A stretch of DNA of 64,000 bases from Bacteroidales bacterium (GTDB lineage Bacteria; Bacteroidota; Bacteroidia; Bacteroidales; UBA12077). Below the pieces are notes generated by a model that was not told the DNA's origin, did not search any database, and worked only from the letters and a program-made list of their open reading frames with translations. The stretch lies in the NCBI GenBank assembly GCA_016342685.1, contig JAEINU010000001.1, positions 1,268,933 through 1,332,932 of the forward strand, in the 5' to 3' direction. The position numbers and the translations under genes are program-made. The stretch's first letter is position 1, and the number at the start of each line of letters is the position of its first letter. Below are positions 8,600 through 18,343 of this stretch, piece by piece.

Positions 8600-10834
8600 C
8601 TATTTAGAAACACTTAAATTCGAACTTTTATAATAAAATCGATCACCTCTATTTAAAGGATATTTAAAACTATTTATATTTAGTTTCTCATTAAACTCTT
8701 CTGCTATTCGTTTATATTCATATTCATTATTAGAACCATGCATTGGCAATGCCAATATAGGTTTCATAGTTTTTAAGGCAAATTCAGTTCCCATGGTAAG
8801 CGCAACTTTATCGCGAAAACGACATCCTGTTACAGGATAAAATGCAATATCTGTATGTTTATAAAGGTCAGCCAAAAACTTTACATCACCTGTATAGTTA
8901 GGATCCATATCACGACTTATGTTTGTATGATCTCCCGGGTGAAAAATTGTCACACCATCAACTTCAACATAAAAACCTTGACCAGAATCATTTGAAACAA
9001 CAGGAGTAATCTTTACTCCACCTACTTTCTTAGTTTCTCTTGCAGGAATAAATGTATATTTTATATCTGTATTATGTTCAAAACCCAATACATAATTTAT
9101 ATTTTTAATTTTATCATTCCAATCAAAAATCACTTGAGAAAAATGATCTCCATGAGTATGCGAAACAAATACAGTAACATTTAAATCTTTTAATTCTTCA
9201 GGGTTTATATAACCATTATTAATACTTCCATTTTCTGTTAGCGGCTGTCTTTCCCAGTAGTCAAAAATTAATAAATTATTTTTAGTTTTTATAGCATAGC
9301 CGCTATGATCCAAATACCAAATAGCTGATTCACCTAAAGTTAAGTCTTTTTCAAATAAGCTTTTAGATTTATTAAAACTCTTCGCTCCATTTGCAGCTAA
9401 CTCCTTTGCAGATTTAGCATTTCCATAATACTTAGCTAAATCCAAGGATGAATTTCCTTCAATATCTTTTATATTAATATCTGCTTTATTCTTTAGTAAT
9501 AAAGCAATAATTTCATTATTCCCTTTAATTGCAGCATAATGCAAAGGAGATTTTCCCGAAACATCTGTAATATTAACCTCAGGGTTATATTTCATTAATA
9601 ATTTTATTCCATCAACCTTTCCTCTTTTTACACCAACATGCAAAGCAGTCATTCCATTTTTATCTTGTTGATTAAGGTTTATCCCGGCATCACAAAGTAG
9701 TTTTATGCTTCTTATACTATCACCTTGAAAAGCATAATGTAAAGCTGTTTTATTATTATCTTCTAGTATATTGATATCAACTTCACGTTTAATAAAATAC
9801 TCAACTACATTAGGAGCACGCCAAGTAGCTTGATGTAATGGTGTTGGAGAACTTGCACATGCAGATTCTTTACATATACTAGGCGCTAAAACTGCACCAT
9901 TATCCATTAATACAGCCAGTGCATCGATATTACCTGAAAATACTGCATTATTTAATGCTGTACTTCCTCTATTATTTGTAGCATTGACATCAGCTCCCTT
10001 TTCAAGTACATATTTTAAAAAATCAACATCTCCAATACTACCAGCTAAATGAATTAAAGATTCCCCATTTTCAAATTTTTCATTAATTTCAAATCCTTTT
10101 GATAAGAAATACTTTACACCTTCAAGGTTTCTTCTAGACGCTGCAGCTTGTAACACATTACTTGCAGTATGATCATCCATTCTTACATCCATTCCCTTTT
10201 CTTCAACCAAGAACTTAAGCATTTCTATACTATTTCCCATAGATGCCCAGTGTAAAACTGAATTCCCATCCTTATCGACATTATCAAGAGTAAAATTTCG
10301 ATTTAACAAAAATTTTACCATTTCTATACTGCCACCATAACAAGCCCAATGTAACATTGTTCCTCCATCAGCAGTGGCAGGGGTCATATCCAAACCCTTA
10401 TTTTCTAAATATTTAAACAACTCAACATTTCCACTAAACGTAGCATAATGTAATGGATTACGACCAAGATTATTCCGAACATCTACTTTTGCACCTTTTC
10501 CAATTAGTTTTTTAACCAAATCCAATTGTCCTTTTAAAGCAGCAAATTGTATTGCAGTGCTTCTATTCCTACTAGCAATATTTACATCTGCATTGTTATC
10601 AATTAAAAAATTACAAATTTCTACATGATTTAATGACGCTGCAACTATTAATGGTGTGGCACCTGATCGATTTGTAGCATTTATTACAGAATTGTCTTTT
10701 TCAATTATCTTTTTAACCATTTCTATTTCACCATTTCTTACAGAAGAGTGAAGTTCATCTTCCAACTTGTTTTGCGAAAAGGCAAGTGTTGGAATTATAA
10801 TACTAATTAATAATAAGTTGAGTAATTTTTTCAT
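8600..10834 (-). CDS. Secreted ankyrin-repeat / metallo-beta-lactamase-fold fusion
   Basis: A 744-residue protein. A signal peptide (MKKLLNLLLISIIIPTLAFS) supports this start over one seven codons upstream. About 13 ankyrin repeats fill residues 30-490 (for example GRNPLHYATFSGN, GNSVLHWASMGNS, GMTALHVGVKRG). The last 250 residues are a UlaG-like metallo-beta-lactamase fold: WYLDHSGYAI, HTHGDH at about 559-564, FHPGDHTN, and a final PMHGSNNE histidine. The domains suggest a periplasmic hydrolase with a large protein-binding arm. The gene is divergent from the LytS/LytTR pair, with 193 bases between starts. The substrate is unknown. Confidence 0.85.
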   Translation of the reverse strand: MKKLLNLLLISIIIPTLAFSQNKLEDELHSSVRNGEIEMVKKIIEKDNSVINATNRSGATPLIVAASLNHVEICNFLIDNNADVNIASRNRSTAIQFAALKGQLDLVKKLIGKGAKVDVRNNLGRNPLHYATFSGNVELFKYLENKGLDMTPATADGGTMLHWACYGGSIEMVKFLLNRNFTLDNVDKDGNSVLHWASMGNSIEMLKFLVEEKGMDVRMDDHTASNVLQAAASRRNLEGVKYFLSKGFEINEKFENGESLIHLAGSIGDVDFLKYVLEKGADVNATNNRGSTALNNAVFSGNIDALAVLMDNGAVLAPSICKESACASSPTPLHQATWRAPNVVEYFIKREVDINILEDNNKTALHYAFQGDSIRSIKLLCDAGINLNQQDKNGMTALHVGVKRGKVDGIKLLMKYNPEVNITDVSGKSPLHYAAIKGNNEIIALLLKNKADINIKDIEGNSSLDLAKYYGNAKSAKELAANGAKSFNKSKSLFEKDLTLGESAIWYLDHSGYAIKTKNNLLIFDYWERQPLTENGSINNGYINPEELKDLNVTVFVSHTHGDHFSQVIFDWNDKIKNINYVLGFEHNTDIKYTFIPARETKKVGGVKITPVVSNDSGQGFYVEVDGVTIFHPGDHTNISRDMDPNYTGDVKFLADLYKHTDIAFYPVTGCRFRDKVALTMGTEFALKTMKPILALPMHGSNNEYEYKRIAEEFNEKLNINSFKYPLNRGDRFYYKSSNLSVSK

Positions 10835-11027
10835 GATTTTATTAAATTGATTCAAGCACGAAATTCAGAATGTTTACTATTAAAATAAACGACTTTTCGA
10901 TAAACGGATATTTACTTCGCCAAAAGGTTAAACAAATACAAACCTTTTATCGCTATTTATAACCGTTAATCAATTATTGTTTTTAATACTTCAGAAATTA
11001 TTAAGATATTAGCATAAAATTCAATAA

Positions 11028-12104
11028 ATGAAACTCAATACTAAAAATATCAATCGCGTCTTCTGGATTGCCAATGGAATTGGTTGGTTACTATACGGAA
11101 TAGCAATGTTATTTTTTTTTGGGAAAGGAAAAATTCCAAATTTTGAATCCTTTTATTTGAATTTCATCACTTATTTAACTGGATTCGTTGTTACTTCTTT
11201 ATTACGTTATTATTTGAGATTTATACAAAAAAAGATAAAATCAATAATAATAATTTCAGTTGTATTAATTTTAACTATATACGCAATAACCATAGCTTGG
11301 TATTTTTTAGACGTTTCTTTAAGTTATCCTTTTTGGGAAGAAGATCAAATTATACGATTCTTACAAAAAAATATGACGTTTAAATATTTAACCAAAAGAA
11401 ATTACGCTCAATTCTTTTTACTTTTCGGATGGATAGCTCTCTATTACGGAATAAGATTTTGGATTGATTTTCAGGTTGAAAAAGAGCGTAAAGAAGAAGC
11501 ATTAATTCTAGCTCAGACAGCAGAGCTTGAAATGCTTCGATATCAGCTTAATCCTCATTTTTTATTTAATTCATTGAATTCAATTCGTGCTTTAGTTGAT
11601 GAAAATCAAAAAGCAGCAAAATCAATGATAACAGAGTTATCTGAATTCCTGAGATACTCATTATTGCAAAAAGATGTAAAGCTTGTTCCTCTAAGCAGAG
11701 AGTTAGAAGCTGTCAAACATTACCTTTCTATAGAAAAGAAAAGATTTGAAGAAAAACTACAAATAGATTATAGCATCTCTGAGAGTGCAGAAAAAGTTAA
11801 TGTACTAAGTTTTATATTACATCCATTAATTGAAAATGCTGTAAAGCACGGGATGAAGACCAGCAAAATGCCTCTGAAATTACTTCTTCAATCATATGTT
11901 AAAAATGAGACCTTACACATAAGTATTTGTAATTCTGGAAAATGGGTTAATAAATCAAAGGATGATGGAACAAATACAGGTTTACAAAATGTGATAAAAA
12001 GGTTAAAAAATGCATACAATGAAAATTATAGTTTTGAAGTAGTTAAAAAGGAAGATGTTGTATGTATTAACATAACGATTAAAACAAACAAATTAAATGA
12101 ATAA
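11028..12104 (+). CDS. LytS-family sensor histidine kinase
   Basis: A 358-residue membrane sensor kinase. Four hydrophobic segments (about 11-31, 39-57, 71-92, 128-146) are followed by the His_kinase domain with the phosphoacceptor His177 in QLNPHFLFNSLNSI and the ATP-binding N-box HPLIENAVKHG near 265. There is no large extracytoplasmic domain, so sensing is probably within the membrane. The last eight bases overlap the response regulator gene, which indicates translational coupling. Confidence 0.95.
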   Translation: MKLNTKNINRVFWIANGIGWLLYGIAMLFFFGKGKIPNFESFYLNFITYLTGFVVTSLLRYYLRFIQKKIKSIIIISVVLILTIYAITIAWYFLDVSLSYPFWEEDQIIRFLQKNMTFKYLTKRNYAQFFLLFGWIALYYGIRFWIDFQVEKERKEEALILAQTAELEMLRYQLNPHFLFNSLNSIRALVDENQKAAKSMITELSEFLRYSLLQKDVKLVPLSRELEAVKHYLSIEKKRFEEKLQIDYSISESAEKVNVLSFILHPLIENAVKHGMKTSKMPLKLLLQSYVKNETLHISICNSGKWVNKSKDDGTNTGLQNVIKRLKNAYNENYSFEVVKKEDVVCINITIKTNKLNE

Positions 12105-12825
12105 AACAGAATATATAGCTCTTGTAGTTGACGATGAACGTTTGGCTCGTAAAGAATTGATTGGAATGTTATCTGAATATTCATGTATAAAGTCAATTCA
12201 CGAAGCAGATGATGTTTCGTCGGCAAAAAAGATGCTTGAGCAAATAAAACCTAATCTTATTTTCTTAGATATTCAAATGCCAGGAGAAACTGGATTTGAC
12301 TTAATAAATCAAATTGATTATTCTGGTAAAATAATTTTTGTCACTGCGTTTGACGAATACGCAATTCGAGCTTTTGAAGTAAACGCCATTGACTATTTAT
12401 TAAAACCAGTAACTCCAGAGAGATTGCTAAAATCTATCGACAAATTAGAAAAAGAAACAATTCGACCGGTAGATACAGATTATAATTTAAAGTATGATGA
12501 TAGATTATTTTTAACATTAGGTACACAACTTTTATTTGTAAAAATAGGCTCTATTATTTCTATTGAATCGGAAGGTGATTATACTAAATTAATTCTTAAT
12601 AATGGTAAAAGAGGTTTAGTTTCCAAGTCAATGAAAGAATGGGAACAACGTTTGCCTGAGAATTACTTCTGTAGAATTCATCGAGCTACTATTGTAAATC
12701 TCGAATTTATTAAAAACATTGAGAAGTGGTTTAACTATTCGTATCGGTTACATTTGAAAGATATTGAAGAACCTTATATTATTAGTAGAAGATATGCGAA
12801 GCTCTTAAAAGAAAAATTTGGATAA
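12097..12825 (+). CDS. LytTR-type response regulator
   Basis: A 242-residue transcription factor. The receiver domain (1-120) has acidic residues Asp12/Asp13, phosphoacceptor Asp58 in FLDIQMPG, and the Lys of LLKPV. The LytTR DNA-binding domain (about 135-242) shows ESEGDYTKLIL and the FCRIHRATIVNLEFI signature. It is the partner of the overlapping LytS-type kinase. Targets are unknown; the divergent ankyrin/MBL gene is the nearest candidate. Confidence 0.95.
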   Translation: MNKTEYIALVVDDERLARKELIGMLSEYSCIKSIHEADDVSSAKKMLEQIKPNLIFLDIQMPGETGFDLINQIDYSGKIIFVTAFDEYAIRAFEVNAIDYLLKPVTPERLLKSIDKLEKETIRPVDTDYNLKYDDRLFLTLGTQLLFVKIGSIISIESEGDYTKLILNNGKRGLVSKSMKEWEQRLPENYFCRIHRATIVNLEFIKNIEKWFNYSYRLHLKDIEEPYIISRRYAKLLKEKFG

Positions 12826-12831
12826 AAAAAA

Positions 12832-12853
12832 GGAGCCCTTTTTCAAGGGCTCT
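12832..12853. terminator. Intrinsic terminator between convergent genes
   Basis: A GGAGCCCTT/AAGGGCTCT stem (with one G-T pair) lies between the response regulator and the SPFH gene. An A-run precedes it, giving a strong T-run on the minus strand. Confidence 0.75.
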
Positions 12854-12872
12854 ATAAATGAATAATTTATTG

Positions 12873-14222
12873 TTATTTTTTACCAGAGGTTAATTGTTTA
12901 GCCATTGCTGCTCCAATTAATGCTTCAAGTGGAGTTCCTCCCTTATCATCACCACCCATTATCATAGTAGATGGGAATTTAATTTTAGCTATTTCAGCAG
13001 CTACACCAATAGATGTTTTATAATCCCATTCCGCTCTTTCCTGAGGAGTTAAACCTGCTTGTACAAGTTTTGCATTCTCATAAAACTGAGCATCTGCAGC
13101 AACTTTTTTAGTTTGAGCTTTAAGTCTTGCAGTTTCAAGAGCAATCGCAGCTAAATCTTTATTAGTAGCTTCTTCTTTAAGCTTAGTTTCAATTGCGATT
13201 AGTTTCTTAACCTGCTCTTTCTCCTGAGTTACGCGCTCTTGCGCTTTATCTCTTTCACCCTGCGCTACAACCCTTTGTTGTTCTGCTTTTGCTGTTTCGA
13301 TCATTTGTTGTTGTAACTGTCGTTTAGCTGATTCATCGCGTTGAGCTTCTAATCTTTGCTTAAATGTAGCCTCAAGATCAATTTTATCTACAATAACCTG
13401 AGATACAATAATATTATTCTCAGATAACTCATGAGGAATTCTTTCGGGTATACCATTTACTAATATTTTATTAACAGTATATTTAGTTTGAATTTCCTTA
13501 ATTCTACGACTTTTTGTTTTTAAGTCAATATCTGCGTAAATAGTATCTTTTGTTTCCAACTTTTCAACAGCATATGTTCCTCCTTTTAATTGCTCTTCAA
13601 AAGTTTGTCTGAAACTTTGAGATTCTCCAGATATATAATTCTGAGCAGCAAACATATACCCTGTATTTATTAATTGCTCCCGAACAGTTGGAATAATAGT
13701 ATTATTAACCAAATTACTCATAGTTCTATATTTAACTGCCAGTTTTATAAATGATTCTTCATCATTAGGCAATTGAAATCTTAGAGATACATGACCATTT
13801 GCAGTAACCTGATCAATAAAACGAATTGGAATTGGAGACATAACACCTTCTAACTCTTTTATGTCTGATTCAGTTTCTTTACTTACCACTTTTACATCAA
13901 TGTATTTTTGCCAATCATCAATTTTAGCTAATCCACGCCATTTTATACCTTGCTCAATTACAGCACTCATTTTTCCTGTTGGGAAAACTAAAAGATATGA
14001 ATATCCTCTTTCTGCAAAAAAGAACAAATAAGGGATAAACATTAGAATTAAGGCAATAATTATCATTGCACTAGAGATTTTTCGAGAAAACATTAATAAA
14101 AAAGAAGGAGCTTGAGATTTAACTTTTTTTTCTCCTTCATAAACGTTCTTGTCACTTAGAAGCGGTCTTAAAATAAGCATAATAAGTCCCGCAATCAATA
14201 ATAAAATACCAATTGTAGTCAT
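12873..14222 (-). CDS. SPFH/band-7 (prohibitin-like) membrane protein
   Basis: A 449-residue scaffold protein of the SPFH superfamily, which assemble into large membrane-anchored cages. Hydrophobic segments lie at about 3-20 and 50-70. The SPFH domain spans about 85-285, followed by a long Gln/Glu/Ala-rich coiled coil (about 290-375: RLEAQRDESAKRQLQQQM) and a short tail GGTPLEALIGAAMAKQL. No protease partner (NfeD/FtsH) is adjacent. The start at 14222 gives a plausible membrane-leading N-terminus. Its role is probably membrane-domain organisation; the exact function is not readable. Confidence 0.88.
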   Translation of the reverse strand: MTTIGILLLIAGLIMLILRPLLSDKNVYEGEKKVKSQAPSFLLMFSRKISSAMIIIALILMFIPYLFFFAERGYSYLLVFPTGKMSAVIEQGIKWRGLAKIDDWQKYIDVKVVSKETESDIKELEGVMSPIPIRFIDQVTANGHVSLRFQLPNDEESFIKLAVKYRTMSNLVNNTIIPTVREQLINTGYMFAAQNYISGESQSFRQTFEEQLKGGTYAVEKLETKDTIYADIDLKTKSRRIKEIQTKYTVNKILVNGIPERIPHELSENNIIVSQVIVDKIDLEATFKQRLEAQRDESAKRQLQQQMIETAKAEQQRVVAQGERDKAQERVTQEKEQVKKLIAIETKLKEEATNKDLAAIALETARLKAQTKKVAADAQFYENAKLVQAGLTPQERAEWDYKTSIGVAAEIAKIKFPSTMIMGGDDKGGTPLEALIGAAMAKQLTSGKK

Positions 14223-14387
14223 TCTTTAAATTGTTTGAGTTAATAAATATAATTTGATTTTTGAATATAATTTGAATTTACAAAAAGCTAGGTATACAAT
14301 CAAATACAGTCGCATTATTTAACCAACATTAATTTTTATAAATAAATATTAAGAAATTTAGGGTAAAAGCTTTCCTTACTCATAAAC

Positions 14388-15179
14388 CTAACGTTTTATA
14401 ATAAACCAAGGGTTTAATAAGTCTTCTTTATTATAAACAACGGGAGTTTTCTCATTAGTTTGAGTTACAGTGCAACCTGATCCAAGAGCAATTGCATGTC
14501 CTGCCGCCGTATCCCACTCCATAGTTGGTGCAAAACGCGGATATATATTTGCAATTCCTTCTGCAACCATACATATTTTTAATGAGCTTCCTTTTGAGAT
14601 AAAATTCAATTCACCATGTTCCATTTTTAATTTTTCAATAACCTCTTCCGTTTCCTTATTCATATGGGAACGACTTCCTACAACTGTAAAAATCTCAGTA
14701 TCTGTAAAAAAAGGAAGTTTGAAACTAAATTGAAGTAACGAATTAATTTCTGAATCGGGATTAATATTAATTGCTTTAAAAGCGCCAATCTCTTCTTCAC
14801 TAAAGTATAAATCTTTTGTGACTGGCACGTAAATTACACCTAATATAGGAGTATCTTTTTTAACTAAGGCTATGTTTACAGTAAACTCACCATTTCGCTT
14901 AATAAATTCCTTGGTTCCGTCCAACGGATCAATTAACCAATAAGAATCCCATTTTTCTCTTTCTTCGTACGGAATATTGTTTCCCTCTTCGCTTAGAATA
15001 GGAAGATTAGAATCTTTAAGAATATCAACTATAACATCGTGTGCTTTCTTATCAGCTTTAGTTAATGGAGAATCATCTGCTTTTAATTCCACCTCAAAAT
15101 CAGATGATTTATATATTTTTACAATCTCTTTACCTGCCAATAAAGCGGCTTGAATCGCGAGCGCTAAATTATCATTCAT
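14388..15179 (-). CDS. cysQ: 3'(2'),5'-bisphosphate nucleotidase CysQ
   Basis: A 263-residue inositol-monophosphatase-superfamily enzyme that removes the 3'-phosphate of PAP, the by-product of sulfate assimilation. Metal-site motifs are present: EEG near residue 60, WLIDPLDGTKEF, and C-terminal EWDTAAGHAIALGSG. Length and motif order match CysQ rather than generic IMPases. The start lies 5 bases after the stop of the SLC13 permease gene, so the two form an operon. This pairing recurs in Bacteroidota sulfate-assimilation loci, although no cysDN or cysC is in the window. Confidence 0.92.
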   Translation of the reverse strand: MNDNLALAIQAALLAGKEIVKIYKSSDFEVELKADDSPLTKADKKAHDVIVDILKDSNLPILSEEGNNIPYEEREKWDSYWLIDPLDGTKEFIKRNGEFTVNIALVKKDTPILGVIYVPVTKDLYFSEEEIGAFKAININPDSEINSLLQFSFKLPFFTDTEIFTVVGSRSHMNKETEEVIEKLKMEHGELNFISKGSSLKICMVAEGIANIYPRFAPTMEWDTAAGHAIALGSGCTVTQTNEKTPVVYNKEDLLNPWFIIKR

Positions 15180-15184
15180 AAAAT

Positions 15185-16966
15185 TTACATAAAATACATT
15201 AAACTAAGTACAGTAATTGTAACTATCATATACAGAATAGTTAATGGGAACCCAACTTTAAAGAAGTCTTTAAAGGAATAACCTCCAGGACCGTAAACCA
15301 TAAGGTTTGTTTGATAACCGATAGGGGTCATAAAATTTGCAGCAGCAGCAAATGATACAACCAAAATAAAAGGGGTTGGCGGTAAATTTAAATTAGACGC
15401 CATGGTTAAAGATATTGGGAAAATAATTGCTACCGATGCAACATTTGTTATATATGCCGCTAAAAAAGAGGTAATTAAATATATACCAAACAATAAACCT
15501 ACTTTCCCAAGCGGAAGAAATACTGTAATTAACACATCCGCAATTAAATCTGCAGCATTTGATTTTATCATTGCTGTTCCCAAAGCTAATGCCATTACAA
15601 TTATTAATGCTAACTTATAATCAACAGCCTTGTGAAGCTCCTTTGGGTTTGCAATTTTCATTGCTATTAAAACCATAATTAATACGATTAATCCCATAAA
15701 AAGAGAAATAATATTTAAGGCTGCTAGTAAAATTGTAGCAATTGTTCCTCCCAATAAAGTCCAGATCTTATACGCTTCAAGTTTCTGAAAATCTTTTATT
15801 TTTGAAATAAAATAGAAATCCTGAGTATGATTTGATCTGCTCACAAAATCGGCTCCCGTAAATAAAAGTAAAACATCACCAGGTTTTAGAACCATCTCCC
15901 CTATTTTTCCTGAAATTACCTCACCATTTCTATGAATAGCAATAACTGCAGCATCAAATTTTGCTCTAAATCTTACTTCTTTTATAGATTTGTTAATCAT
16001 TGCTGAATTATGTGAAACAACAATCTCTACAATTTCAGTTTGTTTCTTTTTATGAAGCATTCCAACCGAAGGAAGTCTTAATCCCATATCAGAATCAATC
16101 ATATCGGCAATATTTTCAGTGTCTCCTGCGAAAATTAATACATCATCTTGCTGTAAAATTACATTTGGTTTTACCGCAGAAATTTTAAATGATTTACGAA
16201 TTATTTCGACTAAAAAAAGCCCCTTGAGCTTTCGTAGTCCAGCTTCTTCGATATTTTTTCCTATTAACTGAGAATTTTTACGAATCTCAGCTTCAACTAA
16301 ATACTCCCGATTGTTTTTAATATAATTATTTAACAAATCCGTTTTAGCTGGTAATAACTTTTCTCCAAAGAATAATAAATAGATAAATCCAATAAATATC
16401 ATTGGCAATCCCACATAAACAAAGTCAAAAATATTAAGTGATTCTAAACCCGGAATAATTTGTTGATCAACAACCATACCGTTCACTATAAGGTTTGTAG
16501 ATGTACCAATTAATGTTGCACAACCTCCCAGAATAGCTGCATAAGATAAGGGCATTAAAAACTTGGAAGGAGAAATATCGTTTCGCTTACACCAACTGTT
16601 AACATAAGGCATCATAACGGCAACTAAAGGGGTATTATTTAGAAAAGCCGAAAACGCTGAAATTATTAATGTCATTCTACTTAAGAATCCTCTGTAACTT
16701 TTTGCTGATCGAAAAATTCGATCAAATAAAAGCTCAACAACAGCAGTTTGTCTTATAATATCACCCAATAGTAGTAATAAAAGTATAACGGCAATTTGTT
16801 CGTTGGCAAAACCGTTTAGAATTTCGCGAGGTGTAAGTATTCCAAAAAAACCTAAAGTAACAACTGCAATAACAAAAGTAAATGTAGCACCAAGTATCTC
16901 CTTATATAAGGAAATTAATATAAAGATTATAACTATAAATACAACTACAAGATCAAATGTTATCAT
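15185..16966 (-). CDS. SLC13-family anion permease with RCK_C domains
   Basis: A 593-residue permease with two blocks of membrane helices (about 1-205 and 395-593). They surround a cytosolic insert (about 210-380) that resembles two TrkA-C/RCK_C ligand-binding domains (AGLRKLKGLFLVEI, VLKPGDVLLLFTG). The family signature region FAAAANFMTPIGYQTNLMVY is near the C-terminus. SLC13/DASS transporters with this insert often take up sulfate. The tight coupling to cysQ supports sulfate as substrate, by inference. Confidence 0.9.
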   Translation of the reverse strand: MITFDLVVVFIVIIFILISLYKEILGATFTFVIAVVTLGFFGILTPREILNGFANEQIAVILLLLLLGDIIRQTAVVELLFDRIFRSAKSYRGFLSRMTLIISAFSAFLNNTPLVAVMMPYVNSWCKRNDISPSKFLMPLSYAAILGGCATLIGTSTNLIVNGMVVDQQIIPGLESLNIFDFVYVGLPMIFIGFIYLLFFGEKLLPAKTDLLNNYIKNNREYLVEAEIRKNSQLIGKNIEEAGLRKLKGLFLVEIIRKSFKISAVKPNVILQQDDVLIFAGDTENIADMIDSDMGLRLPSVGMLHKKKQTEIVEIVVSHNSAMINKSIKEVRFRAKFDAAVIAIHRNGEVISGKIGEMVLKPGDVLLLFTGADFVSRSNHTQDFYFISKIKDFQKLEAYKIWTLLGGTIATILLAALNIISLFMGLIVLIMVLIAMKIANPKELHKAVDYKLALIIVMALALGTAMIKSNAADLIADVLITVFLPLGKVGLLFGIYLITSFLAAYITNVASVAIIFPISLTMASNLNLPPTPFILVVSFAAAANFMTPIGYQTNLMVYGPGGYSFKDFFKVGFPLTILYMIVTITVLSLMYFM

Positions 16967-16980
16967 TACACATTAATAAA

Positions 16981-17014
16981 AAAACTTTATCAAGAAAATT
17001 CTTAATAAAGTTTT
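16981..17014 (-). terminator. Intrinsic terminator downstream of the sorting-domain protein gene
   Basis: A perfect 10-bp stem AAAACTTTAT/ATAAAGTTTT continues inward as AAGAA/TTCTT. A T-run follows on the minus strand. It separates the gene at 17124 from the SLC13-cysQ operon. Confidence 0.75.
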
Positions 17015-17123
17015 AATTAAATATTTTAGTTTCCTTTCAAGTTACTTTTTCAAGTTAATTATTTACTATACAAGCAAAAATAACAATTAAGGGCTATTCA
17101 GCAAAAAATATATGTTTTATTTA

Positions 17124-17621
17124 TTAACGTTTAATCAACTTAAACGTTTGCAAAATCTTACCACTTGAATCAGATACTCTTAAAATATATTGCGAGGAAT
17201 TAAAATCATCCAAAGCAATTTTATTTGGTCCATTAGCAAACTCCCAGTTTTTATTGTAAACCAATTTTCCCTCCATATTATATATCTCAACAATAGCATC
17301 AATTTTATTGTCAGATTTAAAATCAACCCAAATAAAATCTGAGGCTGGATTTGGATAAACATTAATGTTGAATTCACTATCTAGGGGATCTCCGATAGAA
17401 GTAATTTCGAAATACCCCTGCTGAAAACCTTGAGTTAAAACTACTGTTTGCCCCTCTGTTCCAAGCGTTTCCACTGCTACTTCGCCAACAGTCCAACTAA
17501 CATTTACATCTGTTGTTTTAACAGAATTCCCTGCAGTTGCAACTACTGAAGATGAAACACTCTGCCCGTTTACATAACTACCGATTAAACAAGCTATTAA
17601 TACAAATAATATTTTTCTCAT
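17124..17621 (-). CDS. Small secreted protein with type IX sorting domain
   Basis: A 165-residue protein. The start at 17621 gives a proper signal peptide (MRKILFVLIACLIGSYVNG); an upstream in-frame ATG at 17681 would put 20 unrelated residues before it. Next comes a short module common in Bacteroidota surface proteins (VSWTVGEVAVET ... LTQGFQQG). A C-terminal type IX sorting domain (about 85-165) starts at FNINVYPNPASD and ends in KLIKR. It should be exported by the T9SS and either released or anchored on the surface. The adhesive or enzymatic role is unknown. Confidence 0.85.
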   Translation of the reverse strand: MRKILFVLIACLIGSYVNGQSVSSSVVATAGNSVKTTDVNVSWTVGEVAVETLGTEGQTVVLTQGFQQGYFEITSIGDPLDSEFNINVYPNPASDFIWVDFKSDNKIDAIVEIYNMEGKLVYNKNWEFANGPNKIALDDFNSSQYILRVSDSSGKILQTFKLIKR

Positions 17622-17688
17622 CTTTTCAATTTTAAGATCCAAATAATTTATAAATATACGAAATTTACAAGTGATTTTCAATTTTTAT

Positions 17689-18258
17689 TTAAATTTCTAA
17701 TCTTCTTAAAACTTTCTGTTCTAAAAGTTCAAACAGCTTTAGCGGGCTATAAATTCGCCAATTGAAATTATTAAACTCTTCGAAAAACACAATGTAATAG
17801 TCTATGTTCTGATCAATAAACTCCTGAATTACATGCTCTTGAAAGTTTATTGCAAGAATCCAACCATCTTCAATATCATCAAACCATTCCTCATAATATG
17901 AGTCGTCGGAAGAATGAAAATTTAATACATTCTCACCAATTAATATGAATTTACTAATACCTTGTTTTGTTAATAAATCTATGAGTTCTCGTTTTAAATA
18001 CATTACATCATTATATAATGTATCATTCCATTCACCAATTAGTTCTATAATTACAAAGCCTAAATCATAGTTTGTATAGAGCACTTTTAAATAAAGAGTT
18101 TCTGATCCGAAATGATCCCACTGAGGATGTATTAAATAATTATATATTTTATTGGTGAATTCGAATTCACTGTATATTGTTCCAAAGAAAGGAGATCTTA
18201 GGTCTTCCGACGCTATATAATGATTTCTCCATTTATAATATGGTTCTATTGTATGCAT
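17689..18258 (-). CDS. Hypothetical cytosolic protein
   Basis: A 189-residue protein rich in aromatic and acidic residues, with no signal peptide or membrane segment. I do not recognise the family. Visible features are FGTIYSEFEFTNKIYNYLIHPQWD near the N-terminus in two adjoining stretches, GSETLYLKVLY, an alternating strand/helix pattern consistent with a small alpha/beta domain, and a C-terminal KLFELLEQKVLRRL helix. It lies upstream of the sorting-domain protein on the same strand, with about 67 bases between the genes, and is divergent from the serpin. Confidence 0.75.
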   Translation of the reverse strand: MHTIEPYYKWRNHYIASEDLRSPFFGTIYSEFEFTNKIYNYLIHPQWDHFGSETLYLKVLYTNYDLGFVIIELIGEWNDTLYNDVMYLKRELIDLLTKQGISKFILIGENVLNFHSSDDSYYEEWFDDIEDGWILAINFQEHVIQEFIDQNIDYYIVFFEEFNNFNWRIYSPLKLFELLEQKVLRRLEI

Positions 18259-18311
18259 CCTTAATATTCGTTTAATATCCTATATCAGTAACAAAATACA
18301 TCATAAATAGT

Positions 18312-18319
18312 TATCTTTG
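18312..18319 (+). promoter_or_regulatory. -7 promoter element of the serpin gene
   Basis: TATCTTTG matches TAnnTTTG exactly, 24 bases before the ATG at 18344. A TTG within it (18317) opens a longer frame, so the element argues that the ATG is the true start. No clear -33 TTG is visible. Confidence 0.55.
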
Positions 18320-18343
18320 AATAAATATAAAACTCTAGTTTTT

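Noticed and set aside
17622..17681. Upstream ATG for the sorting-domain protein
   Set aside because: It would put 20 charged residues in front of a good signal peptide.
18317..18343. TTG start extending the serpin by nine codons
   Set aside because: It overlaps the TATCTTTG promoter element, and the ATG at 18344 gives a standard signal peptide.
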